This document shows positions 9,457 to 17,170 of a stretch of DNA of 64,000 nucleotides, piece after piece (within the stretch, counting starts at the first letter, position 1; every line of letters starts with the position of its first letter). A model generated the notes under the pieces. It made no database searches. It saw nothing but the letters and a program-made list of their open reading frames with translations, and was not told the DNA's origin. The position numbers and the translations under genes are program-made. The DNA comes from Bradyrhizobium arachidis (GTDB lineage: Bacteria > Pseudomonadota > Alphaproteobacteria > Rhizobiales > Xanthobacteraceae), in assembly GCF_015291705.1 (NCBI RefSeq), contig NZ_CP030050.1, positions 4,712,001 to 4,776,000 on the forward strand, given 5' to 3'.

Positions 9457-10074
9457 ATGAGTATGGGAAGGGTCTCGTTTGCCGCAAGGCATGATTTCGA
9501 TGCGCTGCCGCAAAGCCCGGACGTCGATGTCCGTTGCGCGCAATTTTCCGAAATTGCGGCGCTTTCGGAGATGGCGCATCGGCTGGTGCCCGGCGTAGAG
9601 ATCGGCGCGGCCGAGCTTGCGAAATATCTCACCTTTGATCCTCAGAGCATCCTGACGTTCAGCCGCAAGGGCAAGCTGCTCGGCGGCATGGCCTTCCTGT
9701 TCCTGAGCGAGCGCGGGCACGATGCGCTGCTGCTCGACGAGATCTGCCTGACCGCGCCCGAGACGCACTATCTCGCCGCGCCAAGGCAGGACGTTGCTGC
9801 CATCTACATCTGGGCGATCGCGGCGAGTGGCCGTGGCATCGCCGGTCTCGGCAAGGCCGCGGCTCATCTGCGACAGCTAAGGTTTCGCAGCGCCGATTGC
9901 TATGCGCAGCCGTCAACCGTGGCCGGCCGCGACATCATGAGGGCGACAGGATTCGAGCCTGTCCCAAGCTTCCAACCCGACCTCTGGTGCTACCAGCGTC
10001 CCTGGCACAGGCAGCCGATGCGCATGCCGGCCGCGATCATTCACGCAAGGAGTTTTGCAGATGCACGGTACTAG
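9457..10074 (+). CDS. GNAT-like protein of unknown function
   Basis: A 205-residue soluble protein that I cannot assign to a named family. The pattern of a beta-rich middle (ILTFSRKGKLLGGMAFLFL), an acidic strand (DALLLDEICLT), a helix with GIAGLGKAAAHLRQLRF and a terminal RATGFEPVPSF is compatible with an N-acetyltransferase fold, but the classical Q/RxxGxG/A acetyl-CoA loop is not obvious. It overlaps the following GNAT gene by 14 bp, so the two are translated together. Divergent from a LysR gene. Composition is like its neighbours. Confidence 0.7.
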   Translation: MSMGRVSFAARHDFDALPQSPDVDVRCAQFSEIAALSEMAHRLVPGVEIGAAELAKYLTFDPQSILTFSRKGKLLGGMAFLFLSERGHDALLLDEICLTAPETHYLAAPRQDVAAIYIWAIAASGRGIAGLGKAAAHLRQLRFRSADCYAQPSTVAGRDIMRATGFEPVPSFQPDLWCYQRPWHRQPMRMPAAIIHARSFADARY

Positions 10075-10681
10075 GATTCCTCTCGCCAAGCCCGACTCCC
10101 GCGCCATCACCATCCGCCTCGCGCGCGACCCGAACGATCTCATGCTGGTCACGGCGATCCGCTCCGCGGTCTATCTCGCCGAGCAGGATTGTCCGTTCGA
10201 GGAGGAGTTCGACGGCAACGACATGGTTGCCGCGCATTTCATCGGCTATGTCGGCAACGAGCCCGCGGGATGCCTGCGGGTTCGCTTCTTCGGCGATTTC
10301 GCTAAGGTGGAGCGGCTCGCGGTGCGGCACCAATATCGACGCTCGCGGGTCTCGTTCAAGCTGGTGCAGGCCAGCGTCGACTATGTGAAGCGCAAGGGGT
10401 TCCGCAAGATCTACGGCCAGGCGCAGGACCGGCTGGTCGATTTCTGGGCCCATTTCGGCGCCAAGCCGCTCGGCCACAATCGCAAGATCACCTTCTCCGA
10501 TTTCTCCTACACGGAGATGCTGCTGGAGATCGAGCCGGGACCGGATGCCATCACGCTGGAGAGCGATCCCTATGTGATCATCCGCCCCGAGGGCGATTGG
10601 GATCGCCCGGGCGTGCTCGACGCATCCGCGGGGCGGGCGGTGACTTCGCCGCTGCGGGACCTCGCACTCGCTGATCGATGA
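10061..10681 (+). CDS. GNAT-family N-acetyltransferase
   Basis: A 206-residue protein with a recognisable GNAT core: the beta4 strand KVERLAVRHQYRRS followed by a helix and a late strand GFRKIYGQAQDRLVDFWAHFGAKPLG, where family members end with an aromatic-rich segment. The acetyl-CoA pyrophosphate loop is read as VRHQYRRSRVS, a divergent version of the consensus, so activity is likely but not certain. ATG 10061 is fixed by AAGGAG at 10047-10052 with 8-nt spacing, inside the end of the preceding gene. The acyl acceptor is unknown. Second gene of the LysR-linked cassette. Confidence 0.82.
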   Translation: MHGTRIPLAKPDSRAITIRLARDPNDLMLVTAIRSAVYLAEQDCPFEEEFDGNDMVAAHFIGYVGNEPAGCLRVRFFGDFAKVERLAVRHQYRRSRVSFKLVQASVDYVKRKGFRKIYGQAQDRLVDFWAHFGAKPLGHNRKITFSDFSYTEMLLEIEPGPDAITLESDPYVIIRPEGDWDRPGVLDASAGRAVTSPLRDLALADR

Positions 10682-10706
10682 AACTGGTGCAGCTACGCGC
10701 AAGATT

Positions 10707-11270
10707 ATGCCGGTCTTTCTTGACGATGATCCGCCGATCCTGATCTGCGCGGATCTCCAGGTCGAATATCTGACCCCCGGGCGACGCCATCTCATCCGCG
10801 ATGGCGATGCCGCCACGGCGCGCTGCCTGGAGCTGCTGGCGCTGTGGCGCAACAATCTCCAGCCGGTGATGCATCTGAAGCGGATCGCGCAGGCGGCCTG
10901 GTTCAATCCGTCATCCAGGCTGACCGATTGGATCGAGGAAGCGAAGCCACGGCCGGGCGAGATGACGTTCGAGCACCCGCTACCCTCGGCCTACAGCTCC
11001 TCGCGATTTGTGGACTACATGTCCAATATCCGCAATGTGCGCTGCATCCTGATCGGCTTTTCGCTCGACGAAACCATCCTGGCCACCGCCATCGACGGGT
11101 TTCACCGTAGCCACCGCTATCAGGTGATCGGCGATGCCGTAGCCTGTCGGCAGGCGGGCACGGGCGATGCGGACGCCTACAAGCAGGCGGTAGTGAATGT
11201 CGTTGGAAATTTTGCTACAATTCATTTCAGCGCCGAACTGATCAGAACCAGCGGCGCCGTTGCGGTGTAG
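10707..11270 (+). CDS. Isochorismatase-fold protein lacking the catalytic cysteine
   Basis: A 187-residue protein of the isochorismatase-like hydrolase fold: the first strand ILICADLQVEYL holds the conserved Asp, KRIAQAAWF supplies a candidate Lys region, and CILIGFSLDETILATAIDGF is the loop and helix that usually read G-x-x-x-x-x-C-V-x-x-T. Here the cysteine position is Thr. Cysteine hydrolases such as nicotinamidase need that Cys, whereas true isochorismatases act without it, so either a non-cysteine mechanism or a non-catalytic role is possible. It follows the GNAT gene by 25 bp and looks like part of the same operon. Confidence 0.72.
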   Translation: MPVFLDDDPPILICADLQVEYLTPGRRHLIRDGDAATARCLELLALWRNNLQPVMHLKRIAQAAWFNPSSRLTDWIEEAKPRPGEMTFEHPLPSAYSSSRFVDYMSNIRNVRCILIGFSLDETILATAIDGFHRSHRYQVIGDAVACRQAGTGDADAYKQAVVNVVGNFATIHFSAELIRTSGAVAV

Positions 11271-11300
11271 GCGGCCGCGATCGGCGGATGGGGTCAGACA

Positions 11301-11468
11301 TTGTCACCGGGAGAAGAGCTCAAGGAGTTGGCGAGCGATCTGTCGCGGGCGGCCGAGCGGGCGCGCCGGCTTGGCCTGCCGACGACGGTCTATCTGCTCT
11401 CGATGGCACTCGTCGAGGTGAGCGAAGCCGCGGCCACCGACGACGGGGATGACGACAGCGCGGCGTGA
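11301..11468 (+). CDS. Small hypothetical protein, 55 residues
   Basis: Too short for standard ORF lists and begins with TTG. The product (start LSPGEELKELASDL) has a charged amphipathic helix, a hydrophobic stretch TVYLLSMALVEV and an acidic tail DDGDDDS. Codon third positions are GC-rich in the same pattern as neighbouring genes. It lies 30 bp after the isochorismatase-fold gene, on the same strand, so it could be the last gene of the cassette. No in-frame ATG exists upstream before a stop. Function unknown. Confidence 0.5.
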   Translation: MSPGEELKELASDLSRAAERARRLGLPTTVYLLSMALVEVSEAAATDDGDDDSAA

Positions 11469-11479
11469 GGTTTACCTCG

Positions 11480-13096
11480 TTACGCGCCGCCGACAGCGCG
11501 TTGCAGGATGTAAGATGCGTCGGTGCCGTTGCCGTCGCCCGCATAGGCGACGAACTGATCGGGGCGGACCAGGATTTGCCGCGCCGCGTATTGCTCCCGT
11601 CCGCCAGAGGCGGTGTCCTTGATCACCTTCAGCGGAATATGAAGTCGTCCTGCGGATTGCTCGAATGCTGTCGCAGCTGCGCCGTCCGCGAGGTCAATCA
11701 GGGTGAACCCGCTACCCAGTTCCTCGAACACGTTCTTGCCTGACGACAGGGGCTGCGGGGTGAGATGGTGACCTGCGCGCGCAGGATAGGCATGCGAGCC
11801 GATCGCGCTGCAGATCGCTCCAGCCGGGCCGAAGACGATCGATGACCCCTCGTAGTTCGGCTCGAAGGCGTTGACCTCGGCGCGCGCGCCGGAGTGGCGC
11901 TCGTGCCAGGCGGCCTCGAAATCGCTGCGATCTCGCGCCGGATCATACCGGCGAAGAAAATCACGGTCGCGGAAGATCGGCGTCTCGATGAAGTCACGCG
12001 CGGTGGACGCAAACACAGGCCGCCGCTCCGCATCATAGCTGTCGAGCAGACTGGCGGGCGCCCAGCCTTGCCGCTTGGCGGCGAGCTTCCACGCCAGATT
12101 CACGGCGTCTTCGAAGCCGGTATTGATCCCGTAGCCGCCATAGGGCGGATGGCTGTGCGCTGCATCTCCCGCGATGAAGACGCGGTCCGCACGATAGCTG
12201 TCGGCGAGCGTGAAGCGTAGATCCCAGAATCCGATGTGCTCGAATTCGACGTCGAATTCAGCGCCCGCGGCATCGTGCAAGAGGCGGCGGAAATCGAAAT
12301 TGTCGGCCGTGGTATCTGCGGGAACTGGGGCGTGAAAGAACCAGGTGCTGCCGAGATCGACCCGGCCGAAGAACTTCCAATAGCCCTCGAGCTCCGGATG
12401 CAGCACGCTGTAAAACGACTTGCCCGGAAAGGCCGCAAGCAGCCGATGCAATTCGACGGAGCGGAACACCAGTAGCACCATCAGCCGATCGTGGTCGGAG
12501 CGGGTCTGCGTAATGCCTGCGCGTTCGCGCACGATCGATCGGCTGCCATCGCAGCCGACGACGTAGTCGGCGCGCAGGCTCTGTTTCGTGCCGTCGCGAT
12601 GCTCGATGTCGAGACTTACGCCGTCGGCGTCGGGCCGGACGTCCCGGCAGGTCCAGCCGTATCGCAGGTCGATGGAGGAGAGCTGTGCCGCGCGTTGCCG
12701 CAACACGGCTTCGGTTGCATATTGCGGCAGGCGTTCGTTGTCGGTGAAATAGAACGGGCGGACGAGTTCGCGCTGCAGCCAATTGTAATTGTAGCCGCTG
12801 AGCAGCGTGCCATAGCTGGTCATTCCGCCGATGCCGTAATCGGGAGGAATGGTGCGAGCTTCGCGCAGGGCGCTTTCGGCGCCCCAGAAATGGAAATGCT
12901 CCATCGTTCGCTGGGTGAGGTTCTGACCCTTTGGGATCGGTTGCGGCTGTTCGTGGCGCTCGATCACGATGGTTTTGATTCCGCGCAGGCCGAGGCCGAT
13001 CGCCAGGCCCATCCCGACTGGTCCGCCGCCGACGACCACGACGGGCGCGTCACTGTCCGCTGAAACCTGCCTCACATCGTTTCCCCAGGTTGTCAT
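11480..13096 (-). CDS. FAD-dependent aromatic-ring monooxygenase (class A, PheA/MhpA-like)
   Basis: A 538-residue flavoprotein of the group A aromatic hydroxylases, which use NAD(P)H and O2 to hydroxylate phenolic substrates. Seen: the Rossmann FAD motif VVVVGGGPVGMGLA (residues 18-31), the middle motif DYVVGCDGSRS (about 175-185), and GDAAHSHPPYGGYGINTG that closes the FAD site. A C-terminal thioredoxin-like domain is present, as in phenol hydroxylases. Upstream on the same strand is an IclR regulator, and beyond it an AAHS transporter, a typical aromatic-acid catabolic set. A 19-bp palindrome at 13153-13171 sits 57 bp before the start. The exact substrate is not known. Confidence 0.88.
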   Translation of the reverse strand: MTTWGNDVRQVSADSDAPVVVVGGGPVGMGLAIGLGLRGIKTIVIERHEQPQPIPKGQNLTQRTMEHFHFWGAESALREARTIPPDYGIGGMTSYGTLLSGYNYNWLQRELVRPFYFTDNERLPQYATEAVLRQRAAQLSSIDLRYGWTCRDVRPDADGVSLDIEHRDGTKQSLRADYVVGCDGSRSIVRERAGITQTRSDHDRLMVLLVFRSVELHRLLAAFPGKSFYSVLHPELEGYWKFFGRVDLGSTWFFHAPVPADTTADNFDFRRLLHDAAGAEFDVEFEHIGFWDLRFTLADSYRADRVFIAGDAAHSHPPYGGYGINTGFEDAVNLAWKLAAKRQGWAPASLLDSYDAERRPVFASTARDFIETPIFRDRDFLRRYDPARDRSDFEAAWHERHSGARAEVNAFEPNYEGSSIVFGPAGAICSAIGSHAYPARAGHHLTPQPLSSGKNVFEELGSGFTLIDLADGAAATAFEQSAGRLHIPLKVIKDTASGGREQYAARQILVRPDQFVAYAGDGNGTDASYILQRAVGGA

Positions 13097-13152
13097 CGCG
13101 CGAGGCGCGATCGTCCGTCCACATGGGACGCCCCAGGAAACGCGTCAAGTAA

Positions 13153-13171
13153 AATCTCGTATAATGAGATT
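13153..13171. promoter_or_regulatory. Predicted IclR-type operator, copy 1
   Basis: Perfect palindrome AATCTC-N7-GAGATT located 57 bp upstream of the monooxygenase start and overlapping the iclR stop codon (TAA, 13172-13170). The same arms and the same 7-bp spacer occur at 14017-14035. A dimeric regulator binding both sites is the simplest reading. Confidence 0.72.
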
Positions 13172-13925
13172 ATTCTTGGCTGGTGTCGGTCATCAAGGAT
13201 ATCTGCCGGGCGGCTTCCCGGACCTCGGCGCTGATGCGATCGATCAACTCGCCTTTGGTATCCTGGCCCGCGATCGTGATGCAGAGGCTGGCGACCGGGT
13301 AACTTGCATCGAGGATCGGGGCCGCTATCCCAATCGCGCCCGGCGTCACTTCGCCGAAGGCGACAGCGACGCCGGCGCGGCGCACACGCTTCAGGGTTGC
13401 CAGAATTTCGTCCGGCGTGCTGCCGGCACCGACGCTGCGCAGATCGGCCGCGTAGCGCGTCACGAGCGGCATCACGCGTTGCCTGGGCAGAAAGGCCATG
13501 ATCGAGCGTGCGATCGCGCCGCGTCCCATCGCCATCGGCCGGCCGCGCGGATAACTGCTCGCGGGATTCACCGCGGATGCGATCGAGGCTACGCACAGCA
13601 TCTTTTCGCCGTACCACCGCACGACCAGGGCGGTGCAGGGATGCATGGCCGACAGGCGTTCCAGATGCGGCGTGGCGGCCGCGATCAGCGGATCGGAACG
13701 GCGGCTGAGATAATCCATCTCGACCACGCGCGGGCCGAGTGCGAACCGCCCGCCGCGCATCGGCATGACGAACCCGCTCTCCTTCAGGCTCTTCAGATAG
13801 CGGTACAATGTCGGCCTGGTGTAGCCGAGCTCCTTCATGAGTTCGTCCGGCGACCATTGCGGCCGTGCCTCCGTGAAGAGATCGAGCACGGCAAGGACTC
13901 GATCCTGACTGTTTGCTTTGACCAA
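13170..13925 (-). CDS. IclR-family transcriptional regulator
   Basis: A 251-residue regulator. The N-terminal winged helix (LAVLDLFTEARPQWS, then LMKELGYTRPTLYRYLKSLKE) and the C-terminal GAF-like effector domain (LVVRWYGEKMLCVAS, and AAPILDASYPVASLCITIAG near the end) are both present, as in PcaR/PobR-type regulators of aromatic catabolism. The only start available after an upstream stop is TTG at 13925, so translation may be weak, as often for regulators. It lies between the monooxygenase and the transporter it probably controls, with identical palindromes on each side. Confidence 0.92.
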   Translation of the reverse strand: MVKANSQDRVLAVLDLFTEARPQWSPDELMKELGYTRPTLYRYLKSLKESGFVMPMRGGRFALGPRVVEMDYLSRRSDPLIAAATPHLERLSAMHPCTALVVRWYGEKMLCVASIASAVNPASSYPRGRPMAMGRGAIARSIMAFLPRQRVMPLVTRYAADLRSVGAGSTPDEILATLKRVRRAGVAVAFGEVTPGAIGIAAPILDASYPVASLCITIAGQDTKGELIDRISAEVREAARQISLMTDTSQE

Positions 13926-14016
13926 GTGGGGCTAGATCCAGCTTCGCGTGTTCGCCGTGTTACCGCATTCGCGCGTGCCGCAAAACGGCGGTACCTGCAC
14001 GACTTGCCTTCGTAAT

Positions 14017-14035
14017 AATCTCATTATAAGAGATT
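14017..14035. promoter_or_regulatory. Predicted IclR-type operator, copy 2
   Basis: Perfect palindrome AATCTC-N7-GAGATT in the 154-bp gap between the divergent iclR (starts 13925) and transporter (starts 14080) genes; it could control both. It lies 44 bp before the transporter ATG. Arms are identical to the copy at 13153-13171; the spacers differ. Confidence 0.72.
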
Positions 14036-14079
14036 TTGAGAAGAATAATAGTGCATGGGCTGCCGGGGAGGGGTTTGGC

Positions 14080-15420
14080 ATGGCTGTGACAGCTGCAGAT
14101 GAGGTCGGGCCAGGCACGATCGACGCGATCGACGTTCCCGCCTTTGTCGATGCTCAGCCGGTTGGAGCCTTTCAGATCCGGGTTCTGCTGGTCTGCGCCG
14201 CCGTGCTGTTCATCGACGGTTTCGACACCCAGGCCATCGGCTACGTCGCCCCGGCGGTCGCGCAGGAATGGAAGCTGGCACGCGGGAGCCTTGGACCTGT
14301 GTTCAGCGCGGGGCTTTTGGGCCTCATGATCGGTGCCCTCGTCTTCGGGCCAATGGCCGACAGGATCGGCCGCCGGCGCATCATCCTTTCGAGTACGCTG
14401 GTGTTCGGCATCGGGACGTTGCTCACGGTGTTTGCAACGGACACGACCTGGCTGATCGCGTTGCGCGTCCTGACCGGTCTCGGGCTTGGCGGTGCGATGC
14501 CCAACGCCGTTGCCCTGACCTCCGAATTCAGCCCGCATCGCCGCCGCGCCACGCTCGTGATGATCATGTTCGCAGGTTTTTCGATTGGTGCGGCGCTGGG
14601 CGGGTTGCTGGCGGCCGCGGTGATTCCGGCCTTCGGCTGGCGTTCGGTGTTTCTCGTCGGCGGCCTCGGGCCGCTGCTGCTGCTTCCTTTCCTGTTCAAG
14701 GCGTTGCCGGAGTCGATCCGCTTCCTGGCGATGATCGGCGGCCGCGACCGGGAGGTGGCTGACCTGCTCCAGAAGGTGGTCCCGGGCGCCTCGTTCCAGG
14801 CGAGTGCCAGGTTCGTTGTGCAGGAGCCCAGGCTCACGGGACTGCCTGTTGCGCATCTGTTTGCAGAAGGACGCGGATCAGTGACGCTTCTGCTCTGGAT
14901 CGTCTTCTTCATGAGCCTGCTCGACCTTTACCTCCTGTCGAACTGGCTCCCCACGGTGCTGAACGACCTCGGAGTCTCGGTTTCGGCGGCGGCCGCGATC
15001 GGCGCGATGCTGCAGGTCGGCGGCGTTGTCGGCACTTTCACGCTCGGCCATTTCATTGATCGCTTCTCGTTTCGCGCGTTGGCGCTGACCTATTTGGTCG
15101 CCGCGGTCGCAGTCGCGGCCGTCGGCATGGCAAGTCATTCGATCGTACTGGTCACGATTGCCATCTTCGCGTCGGGCTTCTGCATCGTCGGGGGACAGAT
15201 CGCCTCGAACGCGCTGACGGCGACCTTCTATCCGACGGCGATCAGATCGACCGGCGTGGGATGGGCGCTCGGCATCGGCCGCATTGGTTCAATCCTGGGG
15301 CCTCTGATCGGCGGCCTGATGCTGGCCCGCGACATGGGACCGCAGCCGCTGTTCGGCGCCGCAGCCGTCCCGGCGCTGATCGCGGCAGCTGCGGCTTTCG
15401 TCCTGGCGCGGCGGGGCTAG
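14080..15420 (+). CDS. MFS transporter, aromatic acid:H+ symporter (AAHS) type
   Basis: A 446-residue transporter with twelve predicted membrane segments. AAHS marks are visible: DGFDTQAIGYVAPA in the first helix, where the DGxD motif is characteristic, and GPMADRIGRRR in the loop between helices 2 and 3. It imports carboxylated aromatics in characterised relatives. ATG 14080 is chosen for the GGGGAGGGG ribosome-binding site just upstream; the frame opens earlier (13948) but crosses the operator palindrome. Its link to the flavin monooxygenase and IclR gene suggests it brings in the substrate of that enzyme. Confidence 0.92.
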   Translation: MAVTAADEVGPGTIDAIDVPAFVDAQPVGAFQIRVLLVCAAVLFIDGFDTQAIGYVAPAVAQEWKLARGSLGPVFSAGLLGLMIGALVFGPMADRIGRRRIILSSTLVFGIGTLLTVFATDTTWLIALRVLTGLGLGGAMPNAVALTSEFSPHRRRATLVMIMFAGFSIGAALGGLLAAAVIPAFGWRSVFLVGGLGPLLLLPFLFKALPESIRFLAMIGGRDREVADLLQKVVPGASFQASARFVVQEPRLTGLPVAHLFAEGRGSVTLLLWIVFFMSLLDLYLLSNWLPTVLNDLGVSVSAAAAIGAMLQVGGVVGTFTLGHFIDRFSFRALALTYLVAAVAVAAVGMASHSIVLVTIAIFASGFCIVGGQIASNALTATFYPTAIRSTGVGWALGIGRIGSILGPLIGGLMLARDMGPQPLFGAAAVPALIAAAAAFVLARRG

Positions 15421-15611
15421 GCGAGGGGCGTACCGGTTGCCGATGTGCCTGCTTTCCTGCAACGCTCATGTGCGCCGGTTGCCAACGAAATGACGTTGCA
15501 AGTTGCGGCCTGCCGCAATAGCCAAGATGTCGACGCTTTCTTTGGACAAGCTCATCGCTTGCACTGGTCTGCGTCATCACGCCAGTGACGCACCGTTGAG
15601 GAAGCACGCAA

Positions 15612-16994
15612 ATGTCCATGCTGCCCAATTCGCAAGAGGCCCGGGATGTGGCCTACCAGCTCCATCCCTACACCAATGCGCGCACCCATCAGCAGGCCGG
15701 TCCCCTGGTGATCGAGCGCGGCGAGGGCCCCTACGTGTTCGATGCGGCGGGCAAGCGCTATTTCGAGGCGATGGCGGGCCTCTGGAGCGTCGGGCTCGGC
15801 TTCAACGAGAAGCGGCTGGTCGAGGCCGCGCACAAGCAGATGCAGGCGCTGCCGTTCTACCACACCTTCTCCGCCAAATCGCACGGGCCCTCGATCGATC
15901 TCGCCGAGAAGCTGGTCGCGCTCGCGCCTGTGCCGATGAGCAAGGTGTTCTTCACCAATTCCGGCTCGGAAGCCAATGACACCGTCCTCAAGCTGATCGC
16001 CTATCGCTCCAATGCGCTCGGCCAGCCGCAGCGCAAGAAGATCATCAGCCGGATGCGCGCCTATCACGGCGTCACCATTGCCTCGGCCAGCCTCACGGGC
16101 CTGCCGAACAACCACCGCTCGTTCGACCTGCCGCTGCCGAACATCCTGCACACCGGCTCGCCGCACTTCTACAAGGACGGCGCGCCCGGCGAGAGCGAGG
16201 AGGCGTTCGCGACGCGCCGGGCCGAGGAGCTCGACGCGCTGATCCAGAAGGAAGGGCCGGACACGATCGCGGCCTTCTTCGGCGAACCGGTGATGGGCGC
16301 GGGCGGCGTCATCGTGCCGCCGGCGACCTATTGGGACAAGATCCAGGCCGTCCTGAAGAAGTACGACATCCTGCTGGTCGCGGATGAAGTGATCTGCGGC
16401 TTCGGCCGCACCGGCAAGATGTTCGGCTGCGAGACCTACGGCATCAAGCCGGATGCAATCGTGGTCTCCAAGCAGATCACTTCGAGCTACTTCCCGCTCT
16501 CGGCGATCATCATGAACGACCGCATGTTCGAGCCGATCGCGGACGAGAGCAACAAGATCGGCGTGCTCGGCCACGGCTTCACCGCGGGCGGCCATCCGGT
16601 CGGCTCGGCGATCGCGCTTGAAAATCTCAAGATCATCGAGGAGCGCGGCCTGGTCGCGCATGCCGCCGAGCTCGGCGGCTACATGCAGGGCCGCTTACGC
16701 GAGCTCGTCAGCCATCCGCTGGTCGGCGAGGTCCGCGGCGTCGGCATGATCGCGGCGCTCGAGCTCGTGCTGGACAAGGGCCGCAAGACGGCAGCGGCGA
16801 CGCCCGGCGCGGTCGGCGGCATTGCCAGCCGCATGCTCCAGGAGCGCGGCGTGATCTCCCGCAACATGCTGGACGCCATCGCGATCTGCCCGCCGCTGAT
16901 CACCACGAAGGGCCAGATCGACGAGCTGGTCGGGGCGATCTCCGGCGTGCTGGACGATATGAAGGGCGAAGTGGCGAAGCTGACGCCGGCGTAG
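15612..16994 (+). CDS. Class III PLP-dependent aminotransferase (omega-aminotransferase type)
   Basis: A 460-residue fold-type I enzyme moving amino groups between an amine or omega-amino acid and a keto acid such as pyruvate. Motifs: FFTNSGSEANDT for cofactor phosphate binding, MRAYHGVT, VADEVICGFGRTG with the cofactor-ring aspartate, and SKQITSSYFP with the Schiff-base lysine near residue 290. ATG 15612 follows GAGGAA with 8-nt spacing. It stands alone: the 191 bp upstream show no gene, and RNase D converges from downstream. Annotated relatives use beta-alanine, GABA or putrescine; which applies here is unknown. Confidence 0.93.
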   Translation: MSMLPNSQEARDVAYQLHPYTNARTHQQAGPLVIERGEGPYVFDAAGKRYFEAMAGLWSVGLGFNEKRLVEAAHKQMQALPFYHTFSAKSHGPSIDLAEKLVALAPVPMSKVFFTNSGSEANDTVLKLIAYRSNALGQPQRKKIISRMRAYHGVTIASASLTGLPNNHRSFDLPLPNILHTGSPHFYKDGAPGESEEAFATRRAEELDALIQKEGPDTIAAFFGEPVMGAGGVIVPPATYWDKIQAVLKKYDILLVADEVICGFGRTGKMFGCETYGIKPDAIVVSKQITSSYFPLSAIIMNDRMFEPIADESNKIGVLGHGFTAGGHPVGSAIALENLKIIEERGLVAHAAELGGYMQGRLRELVSHPLVGEVRGVGMIAALELVLDKGRKTAAATPGAVGGIASRMLQERGVISRNMLDAIAICPPLITTKGQIDELVGAISGVLDDMKGEVAKLTPA

Positions 16995-17027
16995 GGCTCG
17001 CGTTTCGGCTCGCGATCAAGTCTAACT

Positions 17028-17149
17028 CCGTCACCCTGAGATGGCCGCTTCTTCAGCGGCCCTCGAAGGGCTACGGCCCGGCTGCAGCGGGGGCCGCTCA
17101 TCCTTCGAGGCTCGCCGCGCTACGCGCAGCTCGGACCTCAGGATGACGG
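17028..17149. repeat. REP-like intergenic palindromic element, copy A
   Basis: A 122-bp element bounded by CCGTCACCCTGAG and CTCAGGATGACGG, which are inverted copies with one mismatch. Inside are two matching segments, ccctcgaagggc and catccttcgaggct, on opposite strands. A second copy of the same family is at 54327-54474. It lies between the convergent aminotransferase and RNase D genes and may fold into a long hairpin that stabilises or ends both mRNAs. Confidence 0.8.
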
Positions 17150-17170
17150 TGTGGGTGTTGCGGCTGACCG

